A stretch of 64,000 nucleotides of DNA from Candidatus Hydrogenedentota bacterium (lineage in GTDB: Bacteria; Hydrogenedentota; Hydrogenedentia; Hydrogenedentales; SLHB01): positions 183,854 through 247,853 of the forward strand of contig JADLHJ010000059.1 of the NCBI GenBank assembly GCA_020848835.1, read 5' to 3'. Below, piece by piece: positions 9,130-17,904 of the stretch. The position numbers were made by a program, and so were the translations under genes. How positions within the stretch are numbered: the stretch's first letter is position 1; the number at the start of each line of letters is the position of its first letter. The notes beneath the pieces are model-generated. The model ran no database searches and was not told where the DNA came from. It saw only the letters and a list, made by a program, of their open reading frames with translations.

Positions 9130-10881
9130 ATGGCAACACGCACCTGGCCCAGTTGGGTTACACGCTTCGAGGAAACCTATCTCGCAGGCGGCTCGAGTAT
9201 GTTTGTATTGCATGGCAACGTGGGCGACATGGTTGCGAGCGCGGAGAACGGCGCGGCCGCATTCGAGCCGCTGCCGGATTTTCTTGCTACGCGGCTCTTC
9301 GGCAAGTATGACCTTGTTTTGCACTACGACTTGGGGCGCGGCTTGCGCGCTTACGCGGGTGGCGACGGCCAACGCCTGACGCGGATGAACGCCCTGTTGT
9401 TGCGCATACTCGGCGGAAGCCTCGAAACCGTCACAGAACCGGGACAGGCATTTCGCGTTCTGGATCGCCTGATTTCACTATTGCTCGTTGCGGACGACGC
9501 GGCATCGCGTAAAGTCGCCGTTTTAATTGATTACGTCGATTTCATCTGCGCCGCGGAAGACCGGCCTACACCTCATCTCGCGACATTGCTAAATTGGGCG
9601 CGCAGCCCGGTTGTGCGCAGTGTGAATCTCGTGTTTGTGCTGATGACCGAAAGTCTCGCGCGGTTGAACCAGTCGCTGGTCCAGAGCCCATACACGGAAG
9701 AGATTGGCGTCGAGTTACCGACCGTCGAAGAGCGTAAACTGTTCGTCACAAGCCAGTATCCCGCATTGGCAAACGATGGCGAGCGGCTTGCAAAAATGAG
9801 CGCAGGTCTTACGCTGACAAATTTCGACGCGATGCTGCGCCTCGCAACGCGCGCGGACGCCGGTAAGGTGGTCGCTGACCCGGTGAAAGACGAAGGCGCC
9901 AAAAAATCCGCATCCGATATTTCCACGGAGAAGTTGGCGGCGATCAAGAAGAACCTGATGGAAGCGCAGTTACCAGGGCTTATCGAGTTTGTGCAACCAA
10001 AGTACGATCTCACGATGGTTGCTGGACATAGCGCGGCAAAAAATCGATTGATCAATGACGCGAAGCTGGTACGCGAGGGTAAGTACGATGCAGTGCCGAT
10101 GGGCTACTTGATCTGCGGGCCGGTGGGAGTAGGCAAGACATTTCTGGCCCAGTGCTATGCGGGCGCGGTCGGGATACCGTGCATCACCATTCTCAATTTC
10201 CGCAGCAAATACGTCGGCGAAACAGAAGCGAATCTCGAACGCATTCTCTTCGTCGTGCGTGAACTTGGGCCCGTCGCGGTAATTGTCGATGAAGCGGACG
10301 CCGCGGTCGGCGATCGCACCGCCAGTGGCGATTCAGGCACGAGCGCGCGCGTGTTCGCGCAGCTCGCCTCGCAAATGGGCAACACGCAGTATCGCGGCAA
10401 AATCATTTGGTTTTTGCTGACGTGCCGGCCCGATTTGCTTCCAATCGACCTAAAAAGGCAGGGGCGCTGCGAGGAACATATCCCGCTTTTCTATCCGGAA
10501 ACAATAGACGATCGGAAGGAAATGTTTCTTGCGATGGCGAAGAAGCTGAAACTTCCCCTCGACGAGAAGTCGTTACCCGATTTGAGCAAGACGCCACCGT
10601 TGAGCGGCGCGGACATCGAAAGCGTGCTCACGCGCGTGCGCCGGGAGTCGTTGATTCAGGAACGGCCGATTGATGCACAGCTTGTGCAGGAAGTCGTCGA
10701 GAATTTTAGGAGCTTGCGAAGCCAGGCGCACGAACTGCAGTTGATTGCGGCGATCCTTGAGTCTTCCGATCAGCGATACCTGCCGGATAACGTGCGCAAT
10801 CAAATCAACTCGCCGGAACAGTACTCGGTACTTGCGCGAAAGTTGCGTGAGTTGCAGACAATCGAGGATGGTAACGCGTAG
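9130..10881 (+). CDS. AAA+ ATPase with a degenerate N-terminal and an intact C-terminal AAA domain
   Basis: C-terminal Walker A GPVGVGKT and Walker B VAVIVDEADA; N-terminal AAA-like half without Walker A; internal ATG at 9130 preferred (ORF 9073..10881). Confidence 0.8.
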   Translation: MATRTWPSWVTRFEETYLAGGSSMFVLHGNVGDMVASAENGAAAFEPLPDFLATRLFGKYDLVLHYDLGRGLRAYAGGDGQRLTRMNALLLRILGGSLETVTEPGQAFRVLDRLISLLLVADDAASRKVAVLIDYVDFICAAEDRPTPHLATLLNWARSPVVRSVNLVFVLMTESLARLNQSLVQSPYTEEIGVELPTVEERKLFVTSQYPALANDGERLAKMSAGLTLTNFDAMLRLATRADAGKVVADPVKDEGAKKSASDISTEKLAAIKKNLMEAQLPGLIEFVQPKYDLTMVAGHSAAKNRLINDAKLVREGKYDAVPMGYLICGPVGVGKTFLAQCYAGAVGIPCITILNFRSKYVGETEANLERILFVVRELGPVAVIVDEADAAVGDRTASGDSGTSARVFAQLASQMGNTQYRGKIIWFLLTCRPDLLPIDLKRQGRCEEHIPLFYPETIDDRKEMFLAMAKKLKLPLDEKSLPDLSKTPPLSGADIESVLTRVRRESLIQERPIDAQLVQEVVENFRSLRSQAHELQLIAAILESSDQRYLPDNVRNQINSPEQYSVLARKLRELQTIEDGNA

Positions 10882-10886
10882 ACGCA

Positions 10887-11459
10887 TTGATCCTCGCCTC
10901 GCGATTAAGAAACGGAACAACACCTACGCCAAATCGAGTACACATAACCGGCCTTGGTTCGCATTCACCCGAACGGGACGACCTGCGTATCCTGCGGGCA
11001 CTGCGCAGGATTATCCGCGCGGTCGATATTCACTCGCGTAAATTGGCGACGACACACAAGCTAACTGTGCCCCAGTTGCTCGCCTTGATGTGTATCGTAG
11101 AGGATGGACCCGTCAGCGCCACGCACATCAGCCAGCAAATCCATCTCAGCGGAAGTACGGTTGTCGGTCTCGTCGATCGGCTCGAAGCGAAAGGTCTGGT
11201 ACAGCGTCGTCGCAGTACCGAAGATCGACGGCTCGTTCATATTGCGGTGACGCCACTCGGCATAGAAGCCGCCAGAGCTGCCCCTTCTCCCTTGCAGGAT
11301 CAGCTTGTTAAGCGACTCGCCGATTTAAACGCAGCGGAGCGCGAACAGCTTGCCCAATCGCTGGAACGTGTAGTCGAGCTGATGCAAGCCCGCGAGATTG
11401 ACGCATCGCCGATTTTGGATGTAGGCGACATGAAGCGCGCAACTGATCCATCGTCGTAA
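10887..11459 (+). CDS. MarR-family transcriptional regulator (EctR-like position); start uncertain
   Basis: wHTH: LTVPQLLALMCIVEDGPVSATHISQQIHLSGSTVVGLVDRLEAKGLVQRRRSTEDRRLVHIAVTPLG; sits directly upstream of ectABCD. Confidence 0.88.
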   Translation: MILASRLRNGTTPTPNRVHITGLGSHSPERDDLRILRALRRIIRAVDIHSRKLATTHKLTVPQLLALMCIVEDGPVSATHISQQIHLSGSTVVGLVDRLEAKGLVQRRRSTEDRRLVHIAVTPLGIEAARAAPSPLQDQLVKRLADLNAAEREQLAQSLERVVELMQAREIDASPILDVGDMKRATDPSS

Positions 11460-11500
11460 CCTCCTTTATTGCAGCAATTTATCGCAATTAATCATTTAAG

Positions 11501-11529
11501 TTGCACATCCTATTAATTCTTGTTAGAAT
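11501..11529 (+). promoter_or_regulatory. sigma-70-like promoter for ectABCD
   Basis: TTGCAC-N17-TAGAAT (11501-11506, 11524-11529). Confidence 0.65.
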
Positions 11530-11545
11530 CATTTCTGTAATGATT
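11527..11545 (+). promoter_or_regulatory. candidate MarR/EctR operator (inverted repeat overlapping -10/+1)
   Basis: AATCATT-tctgt-AATGATT perfect 7-5-7 inverted repeat; a further AATCATT half-site at 11490-11496. Confidence 0.5.
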
Positions 11546-11563
11546 ATTTCAAGTCATAAAATA

Positions 11564-12061
11564 ATGCTACCATCACAACATAGGACTATCCGGTTCAGGA
11601 TTCCCACGGTAGATGATGCAAGCGACGTATGCGGGCTGGTGCGCAACTGCCCTCCGCTTGAATTCAATCCGCCCTACGCCTACCTGCTGCTGTGTTCGCA
11701 TTTCGCGGATACAAGTGTTGTCTGCGACTCTGACGATCGGCTTGGCGGGTTCACCGGAGCATACCGTTTACCGCGCCGGCCAGACACCTTGTTCGTCTGG
11801 CAGATCGCGGTTTCGGGCGACCTTCGCGGGAGCGGGATTGGCCAACTTATGTTGAGCAGCATCCTTGCGCGAGAGGCGCTGCGCGACGTCCGCTACCTCG
11901 AAGCAACCGTGACACCATCGAATTCCGCATCACGCCGGCTATTTACGTCATTTGCCGAACGACGTGGGTGTCCCATTGTTCTTAGCGCGGGATTTCGCGC
12001 AGATGATTTTCCGGGTGGAAACCACGAAGCGGAGCAACTGTTTCGCATCGGGCCGTTATAA
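11564..12061 (+). CDS. ectA: L-2,4-diaminobutyrate N-acetyltransferase
   Basis: GNAT fold typical of EctA (RIPTVDDASDVCGLVRNCPPLEFNPPYAYLLLCSHFADTSVV...GFTGAYRLPRRPDTLFVWQIAV); ORF opens at 11501 but the promoter argues for ATG 11541 or 11564. Confidence 0.92.
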   Translation: MLPSQHRTIRFRIPTVDDASDVCGLVRNCPPLEFNPPYAYLLLCSHFADTSVVCDSDDRLGGFTGAYRLPRRPDTLFVWQIAVSGDLRGSGIGQLMLSSILAREALRDVRYLEATVTPSNSASRRLFTSFAERRGCPIVLSAGFRADDFPGGNHEAEQLFRIGPL

Positions 12062-12101
12062 ACCTTTTTTCCACGTTGCAACGAAAAAAAGGGGAGTTTG
12101 C

Positions 12102-13430
12102 ATGGATTCTAAAACCGGTACGACAAAGGTGTGCGACACGAGCGCTTTCGAGAGCTTGGAGTCCAACGTTCGCGGCTATTGCCGCGCATATCCGACCGTG
12201 TTCGATCGCGCCCAGAACGCGGTCCTCTACGACGAACGCGGGCGCGAATACATCGATTTTCTCGCCGGCGCGGGCACTTTGAATTACGGCCATAACAATC
12301 CGATTCTGCGCCGGGCGTTGCTGGATTACATTTGGAACGACGGTATCGTTCACGGACTCGATATGTACAGCGGCGCGAAACGCCGTTTTATCGAGGCGCT
12401 CGACGAAATCATTTTGCGTCCCCGCGAGATGGATTACCGTGTGCAATTCACGGGGCCGACCGGGACCAATGCGGTGGAAGCGGCGCTGAAACTTGCGCGT
12501 AATTACACGGGGCGCACCAACGTCATCGCGTTTACCAACGGGTTTCACGGCGTCACGCTCGGTTCCGTGGCCGCCACGGGGAACGCACATTTTCGGTCCG
12601 CTGCGGGCGTTGGTCTGCACGATACGACGTTCATGCCCTACGACGGATACTTTGGCGAGCATGTCGATACGATCGCGTATCTCGAACGGATGCTCACGGA
12701 CAACAGCAGCGGTCTCGATTTTCCCGCCGCGGTGATCGTCGAGTGCATTCAGGGCGAAGGCGGCGTCAACGAAGCGAGCTACGATTGGCTGCGCAGGCTC
12801 GAGCGCCTTTGCAACGCGCACGGGATTATTTTCATCGTTGACGACATTCAGGCCGGTTCCGGCCGCACCGGCACATTCTTCAGTTTCGAAGAGGCAAACA
12901 TTGTGCCGGACATCATCACCTTGTCGAAATCGCTCAGCGGTTACGGACTTCCGCTGTCGGTCGTGCTGATGAAACGCAAGCTGGACATCTGGAAGCCGGG
13001 CCAGCACAACGGGACATTCCGCGGCAACAACCTTGCATTCGTCACGGCAGCGGAAATGCTTTCGACGTATTGGCGCGACCGCGAGTTCTCGCGCCAAGTG
13101 CAAAAAAAATCGTGGTACCTCGGGAAGCGCTTGCACCAACTGCGCGAAATGCATCCGTGCATCGTGGGCGTGCGCGGGCGCGGATTGATTTTTGGGATAG
13201 AAATTGCTTCCGGCGAGTTGGCCATCGAAATACGGGACGCGGCATTTCGGAACGGCTTGATCATCGAAACCTGCGGTTCGCGCGATCACGTCATCAAGCT
13301 TCTACCCCCACTTACAATTGAAGACACCGTGTTGGCCGATGGGTTGCGCGCGCTCGAGCGCTCCATAAATGAAGTGACACAAGCGGCGGACAATGACGGA
13401 GCAGTCCATAACACGGAGGCCTTGGCGTGA
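12102..13430 (+). CDS. ectB: diaminobutyrate--2-oxoglutarate transaminase
   Basis: Class III aminotransferase with EctB signatures (FESLESNVRGYCRAYPTVFDRA, DFLAGAGTLNYGHNNP); between ectA and ectC. Confidence 0.95.
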   Translation: MDSKTGTTKVCDTSAFESLESNVRGYCRAYPTVFDRAQNAVLYDERGREYIDFLAGAGTLNYGHNNPILRRALLDYIWNDGIVHGLDMYSGAKRRFIEALDEIILRPREMDYRVQFTGPTGTNAVEAALKLARNYTGRTNVIAFTNGFHGVTLGSVAATGNAHFRSAAGVGLHDTTFMPYDGYFGEHVDTIAYLERMLTDNSSGLDFPAAVIVECIQGEGGVNEASYDWLRRLERLCNAHGIIFIVDDIQAGSGRTGTFFSFEEANIVPDIITLSKSLSGYGLPLSVVLMKRKLDIWKPGQHNGTFRGNNLAFVTAAEMLSTYWRDREFSRQVQKKSWYLGKRLHQLREMHPCIVGVRGRGLIFGIEIASGELAIEIRDAAFRNGLIIETCGSRDHVIKLLPPLTIEDTVLADGLRALERSINEVTQAADNDGAVHNTEALA

Positions 13431-13837
13431 TTGTACGAACATTGGAATCGATTCGAGATAGCGATCGCGAGGTGCATGCGCCGACCTGGGTCAGCCGACG
13501 ATTGCTACTAAAAAAAGACGGCATGGGGTTCTCCTTTCACGAGACGACCATTTACGCGGGCACCACGACGAACATGTGGTACCGCAATCATCTTGAGGCC
13601 GTGTATTGCATCGCCGGCGAAGGCGAATTGGAGGAAGTGGAAACGGAAGTGATTCATGAAATCAAACCCGGAACGATGTATGCGCTTGAGCAACACGACC
13701 GGCATGTGTTGCGGGCAAAAACGGAATTGAAATTAGTGTGCGTATTCAATCCGCCCTGCACTGGCCAGGAAAACCACGACGAGTACGGCGGATATGCGCT
13801 TCTTAACGACGACGCGATTCCGGCGGTGACCGCATAA
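13427..13837 (+). CDS. ectC: L-ectoine synthase
   Basis: MIVRTLESIRDSDREVHAPTWVSRRLLLKKDGMGFSFHETTIYAGTTTNMWYRNHLEAVYC; overlaps ectB by 4 nt. Confidence 0.96.
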   Translation: MIVRTLESIRDSDREVHAPTWVSRRLLLKKDGMGFSFHETTIYAGTTTNMWYRNHLEAVYCIAGEGELEEVETEVIHEIKPGTMYALEQHDRHVLRAKTELKLVCVFNPPCTGQENHDEYGGYALLNDDAIPAVTA

Positions 13838-13862
13838 TCGCGTCCACGATAAGGGGTATCTC

Positions 13863-14795
13863 ATGGAGACAATGATCGACAAATATCCCAGCCGGGTTGA
13901 TGGCGAAGCGTGCTTGTTGCCACGCCTGGATCCCGTTGTTCACGGGAATAAGCCAGGGCAACTTTCGCGCGCGGAACTCAGTGCGTTCGAAAGCAACGGG
14001 TATATCGTCATTCGCGACCTGCTCAATGAACGAGAAATCAATATGCTTCAGCACGAGTGCGAACGTCTGCGGCGCAGCGAACGCATTCGGCAGTCCGAGC
14101 TTGCAGTCACTGAGCCGACCAGCGGCGAAACGCGATCAATTTTCGCCGTGCAGACCGTGAGCGACGTGTTTGCCGGTCTTGTGCGCCATAAAAATATTCT
14201 CAGCGCGGTCCGGCAATTATTGGGCGGCGACGTTTACTTGCATCAAACGCGCGCCAACCTGAAGCCAGGATTTCGCGGCAAAGAGTTCTACTGGCATTCG
14301 GACTTTGAAACGTGGCACGCAGAGGACGGCATGCCGTCGATGCGTGCCGTGAGCTGTTCGATAGCACTCACCGACAACTACGAGTTCAACGGCCCGCTAA
14401 TGTTGGTCCCCGGATCGCACATGTACTTCGCGCAATGCCTGGGCCGCACCCCCGACGGGCATTATCTGAAGTCGCTTAAGAAACAAGAGTACGGCGTTCC
14501 CTCCGACGCGCAATTGGAGTGGATGGTGAAGGAACACGGAATCGACGTGCCGAAATTGCAGGCGGGCTCGATGGTCATTTTCGACTGCAACACGATGCAC
14601 GGATCGAACAGCAACATCACGCCGTATCCGCGCACGAATATTTTCGCGGTGTACAACAGCATCGAGAACACGCTGCAAGAACCGTTTGCAGCGGAAGCGG
14701 CGCGCCCCTGGTTCCTTGGAAACCGTGAGCCGGAGATTCTGGAGCCGGCCGATTTCTCCGAGATAGGGAATGCAATGCCGGCCCTGCCGGCCTAG
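13863..14795 (+). CDS. ectD: ectoine 5-hydroxylase
   Basis: Fe(II)/2OG dioxygenase; FYWHSDFETWHAEDGMPSMRAVSCSIALTDN signature region. Confidence 0.95.
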   Translation: METMIDKYPSRVDGEACLLPRLDPVVHGNKPGQLSRAELSAFESNGYIVIRDLLNEREINMLQHECERLRRSERIRQSELAVTEPTSGETRSIFAVQTVSDVFAGLVRHKNILSAVRQLLGGDVYLHQTRANLKPGFRGKEFYWHSDFETWHAEDGMPSMRAVSCSIALTDNYEFNGPLMLVPGSHMYFAQCLGRTPDGHYLKSLKKQEYGVPSDAQLEWMVKEHGIDVPKLQAGSMVIFDCNTMHGSNSNITPYPRTNIFAVYNSIENTLQEPFAAEAARPWFLGNREPEILEPADFSEIGNAMPALPA

Positions 14796-14805
14796 CGCGT
14801 CTCGC

Positions 14806-15714
14806 ATGGTATATCGTGTCTGTATAAGTTTCGCGTGTCTTGCCGTCCTGACGATTTCGGCGGGCTGCGGGAATGCGGCGGAACACAAAAATCGCGAAGG
14901 TGAGACGACACTCGATCGCATCAAACGGACCGGCGTTATTCGTGTGGGTTATGCGAATGAAGCTCCTTATGCGTACCTCGATTCGCGCACCGATTCGCTG
15001 ACCGGCGAAGCGCCTGAAGTGCTCCGCGCGGTCATGAAATCGATGGGCGTGAACAAAGTCGAAGGCGTGCTCACCGAATTCGGGGCGCTGATCCCCGGTT
15101 TGCGGGCAAAGCGTTTCGACATAATCGCGGCCGGCATGTACATCACGCCGGAACGTTGCCAACAGATCGCGTTCTCCAATCCGAGTTATTCGATCGGTGA
15201 AGCGTTCATCGTGCAAACAGGAAACCCGAAAGCCCTCCACAGTTACGCCGACGTTGCGAAACACGAATCGGCGACGATTGGCGTCATGGCGGGCGCCGTC
15301 GAACGCGGATACGCAACGGGGTCTGGAATTCCGGATGCGCGCATCGTCCTGTTTCCCGACGCGCCGAGCGGCCTCGAAGCCGTGCAGATCGGCCGGGTCG
15401 ATGCGTTTGCCGGCACAAGCCTGACGATACGAAGCCTGCTCTCGAAAACGACAAGTTCAAAAATAGAAGTCGCCACGCCATTCACCGATCCGGTGATTGA
15501 TGGAAAAGAGATCCGCGGGTATGGCGCGTTTGGGTTCCGTAACGAGGATTCATTTCTGCTGGACGGCTTCAACGGCGAACTAGCCAAATTCATTGGGTCT
15601 CCGGAACATCTTGCGCTGGTGGCGCCTTTTGGATTTACGGAAAACGAGCTGCCGGGAAACGTTACAGCGGCGGAACTCTGCGGCACCACAAGCGCCGCTG
15701 CCGAACCGAATTAA
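14806..15714 (+). CDS. ehuB: ectoine/hydroxyectoine ABC transporter substrate-binding protein (lipoprotein)
   Basis: SBP family 3 (GVIRVGYANEAPYAYLD); lipobox-like ISAGC; cluster context. Confidence 0.88.
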   Translation: MVYRVCISFACLAVLTISAGCGNAAEHKNREGETTLDRIKRTGVIRVGYANEAPYAYLDSRTDSLTGEAPEVLRAVMKSMGVNKVEGVLTEFGALIPGLRAKRFDIIAAGMYITPERCQQIAFSNPSYSIGEAFIVQTGNPKALHSYADVAKHESATIGVMAGAVERGYATGSGIPDARIVLFPDAPSGLEAVQIGRVDAFAGTSLTIRSLLSKTTSSKIEVATPFTDPVIDGKEIRGYGAFGFRNEDSFLLDGFNGELAKFIGSPEHLALVAPFGFTENELPGNVTAAELCGTTSAAAEPN

Positions 15715-15732
15715 TGCGGTGGCTGTTTTACG

Positions 15733-16392
15733 ATGAGTCTATTCGAGTTCATACCGTCTCTTTTGAGCGGGCTTGGCGTCACGCTAACCTTGACGGGCGG
15801 TGGGGCGTTAGTTGCCGTAGTGCTGGCGTGGCTCGCGGGGCTCGCGCGCCTTTCCCATTTTGGCCCGCTGCGTCTTGCCGCAGCCACCTATGTCGAAACA
15901 TTTCGCGGGACCTCCGCGCTCGTGCAACTCTATTGGTTTTTCTACGCGCTGCCGCTCTTTGGAATCGAGCTGTCGGCAACGGCCACGGGCATCATCGTGC
16001 TCGGGCTGAACATTGGCGCGTACGGCGCGGAAGTCGTGCGCGGCGCGGTCTTATCGATTGACCGTGGTCAGTCCGAAGCCGCGGCAGCCCTTAATCTCAG
16101 CAACCTGAAGCGCCTGTGGATCGTTATCGCACCGCAAGCATTGCTGCGCATGTTGCCTCCCGCCGGCAATCTGCTCATCGAGTTATTGAAGAGCACCGCG
16201 CTTGTGTCGCTGATTACGCTCAACGACCTCACCTTTCGCGGCATGCTCTTGCGCGCAGAAACGCTGCGCACGGTGGAAGTATTCGGTCTATTGCTGATCA
16301 TCTATTTTTGCGTAGCCCAAGTATTGACCCTGGGACTTCATGCCGCCGAGCGCCGGCTTTCAAAGGCGTGGCACCTGGAGGGCGCGCGATGA
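15733..16392 (+). CDS. ehuC: ectoine/hydroxyectoine ABC transporter permease
   Basis: His/Glu/Gln/Arg-family permease (ETFRGTSALVQLYWFFYALP). Confidence 0.87.
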   Translation: MSLFEFIPSLLSGLGVTLTLTGGGALVAVVLAWLAGLARLSHFGPLRLAAATYVETFRGTSALVQLYWFFYALPLFGIELSATATGIIVLGLNIGAYGAEVVRGAVLSIDRGQSEAAAALNLSNLKRLWIVIAPQALLRMLPPAGNLLIELLKSTALVSLITLNDLTFRGMLLRAETLRTVEVFGLLLIIYFCVAQVLTLGLHAAERRLSKAWHLEGAR

Positions 16393-17051
16393 CGTTTGAA
16401 TGGCAATTCGCGCTGGAAGTATTACCGCAGTTGCTTCTCGCGCTGCGCGTAACGGTCCTGGCAACAGTATTTGGGATTCTGCTGGCTGCGATACTGGGGC
16501 TCGTGTGGACCCTTGCGCGGCGGATTGGTGCGGCCCCCGTTGCATTTGTTGCGCGCTACTCGGTCGAGTTCGTGCGCTCGACGCCGTTACTCGTGCAGAT
16601 TTACTTCCTGTTCTATGTTGCGCCGGAATTCGGTATTACGCTGTCGCCGTTCCTGGCAGGCGTTATCGCGCTCGGTATTCACTACAGCGCATATCTCTCC
16701 GAAGTTTATCGCGCGGGAATCGACGCGGTCCCCAAGGGCCAGTGGGAAGCGGCAAAGGCGCTTAATCTTGGCCCCGCCGACACGTGGCGTCGCGTCATCA
16801 TTCCGCAAGCCTTGCCGCCCGTGTTGCCGGCGATGGGCAACTACCTGATCGCGATGTTCAAAGATACGCCGATGCTGTCCGCGATCACCGTGATGGAATT
16901 ACTGCAGACCGCGAAAGTTGTCGGTGCGGAACATTTCCGGTATCTGGAGCCGCTCACGCTTGTGGGTGTGCTGTTCTTGCTCTTGAGTCTCGGGTCCGCC
17001 GCGTTGGTCCGGTGGGGCGAACGTCGGTTTAACGTTGCGGCGCTGCGGTAG
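16389..17051 (+). CDS. ehuD: ectoine/hydroxyectoine ABC transporter permease
   Basis: [26 protein letters not shown] overlaps the ehuC stop. Confidence 0.87.
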   Translation: MTFEWQFALEVLPQLLLALRVTVLATVFGILLAAILGLVWTLARRIGAAPVAFVARYSVEFVRSTPLLVQIYFLFYVAPEFGITLSPFLAGVIALGIHYSAYLSEVYRAGIDAVPKGQWEAAKALNLGPADTWRRVIIPQALPPVLPAMGNYLIAMFKDTPMLSAITVMELLQTAKVVGAEHFRYLEPLTLVGVLFLLLSLGSAALVRWGERRFNVAALR

Positions 17052-17055
17052 AACG

Positions 17056-17832
17056 ATGGCCCCATACATCGCCATACGCAACCTCACAAAGTCGTTCGGG
17101 AAACTCGACGTACTACGCGGCATCGACCTAGATGTGCCGCAAGGCGAAAAGCTCTCGATTATTGGGCCGAGCGGCTCGGGCAAGTCCACAATTCTACGCA
17201 TACTGATGACCTTGGAGCGGCCCACGTCCGGCGAAATCGCGATCGACGGCGAACCCCTCTGGCACATGCGAAACAACGGGACCTTGCGCCCCGCAAACAA
17301 GCGGCATCTCCGCGCCATGCGCGCCAAAGTGGGGATGGTGTTCCAGCATTTCAATCTGTTTCCGCACATGACGGTGTTGAAAAACGTGACAGTGGCCCCG
17401 CGCCATGTGCTGCGTCTGTCGCGCGAGGAGTCGGAGTTTCGCGCGATACAGTTACTCGAAAAAGTCGGCCTCAGCGAAAAACTGACTGCGCATCCCGCGC
17501 AGCTCTCGGGCGGGCAAAAACAGCGCGTGGCAATCGCGCGGGCGCTCGCACTTTATCCGAAGATCATGCTGTTCGACGAAGTCACTTCCGCATTGGACCC
17601 GGAGCTTGTCGGCGAAGTGCTCAACGTGCTCCGCGATCTTGCGCAAGAGACCGACATGACCATGCTCCTCGTCACGCACGAAATGCGCTTTGCGCGCGAA
17701 ATATCCGATCGCGTCGTGTTTATCGATCAAGGCCTAATCATCGAGCAGGGTCCGCCGGAGGCGATTTTCTCAGAGCCCGCTGAGATGCGGACGCGAGAAT
17801 TCTTGCGTGCAATACTCGGCGAACAGAGTTAG
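17056..17832 (+). CDS. ehuA: ectoine/hydroxyectoine ABC transporter ATP-binding protein
   Basis: Walker [10 protein letters not shown], signature [16 protein letters not shown]. Confidence 0.88.
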   Translation: MAPYIAIRNLTKSFGKLDVLRGIDLDVPQGEKLSIIGPSGSGKSTILRILMTLERPTSGEIAIDGEPLWHMRNNGTLRPANKRHLRAMRAKVGMVFQHFNLFPHMTVLKNVTVAPRHVLRLSREESEFRAIQLLEKVGLSEKLTAHPAQLSGGQKQRVAIARALALYPKIMLFDEVTSALDPELVGEVLNVLRDLAQETDMTMLLVTHEMRFAREISDRVVFIDQGLIIEQGPPEAIFSEPAEMRTREFLRAILGEQS

Positions 17833-17850
17833 ACCTGCATGCAATCAAAT

Positions 17851-17883
17851 AAAAAACGCGGCGATCGCATTGCAATCGCCGCG
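17851..17883 (-). terminator. rho-independent terminator of the phosphofructokinase gene
   Basis: Stem CGCGGCGAT/ATCGCCGCG (17857-17865/17875-17883), followed on the minus strand by a T run. Confidence 0.85.
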
Positions 17884-17904
17884 CATATACTTAGATCATG
17901 ATCG

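Noticed and set aside
11982-13289. 435-aa minus-strand ORF
   Set aside because: Fully antisense to ectB, whose identity is certain; no protein family features.
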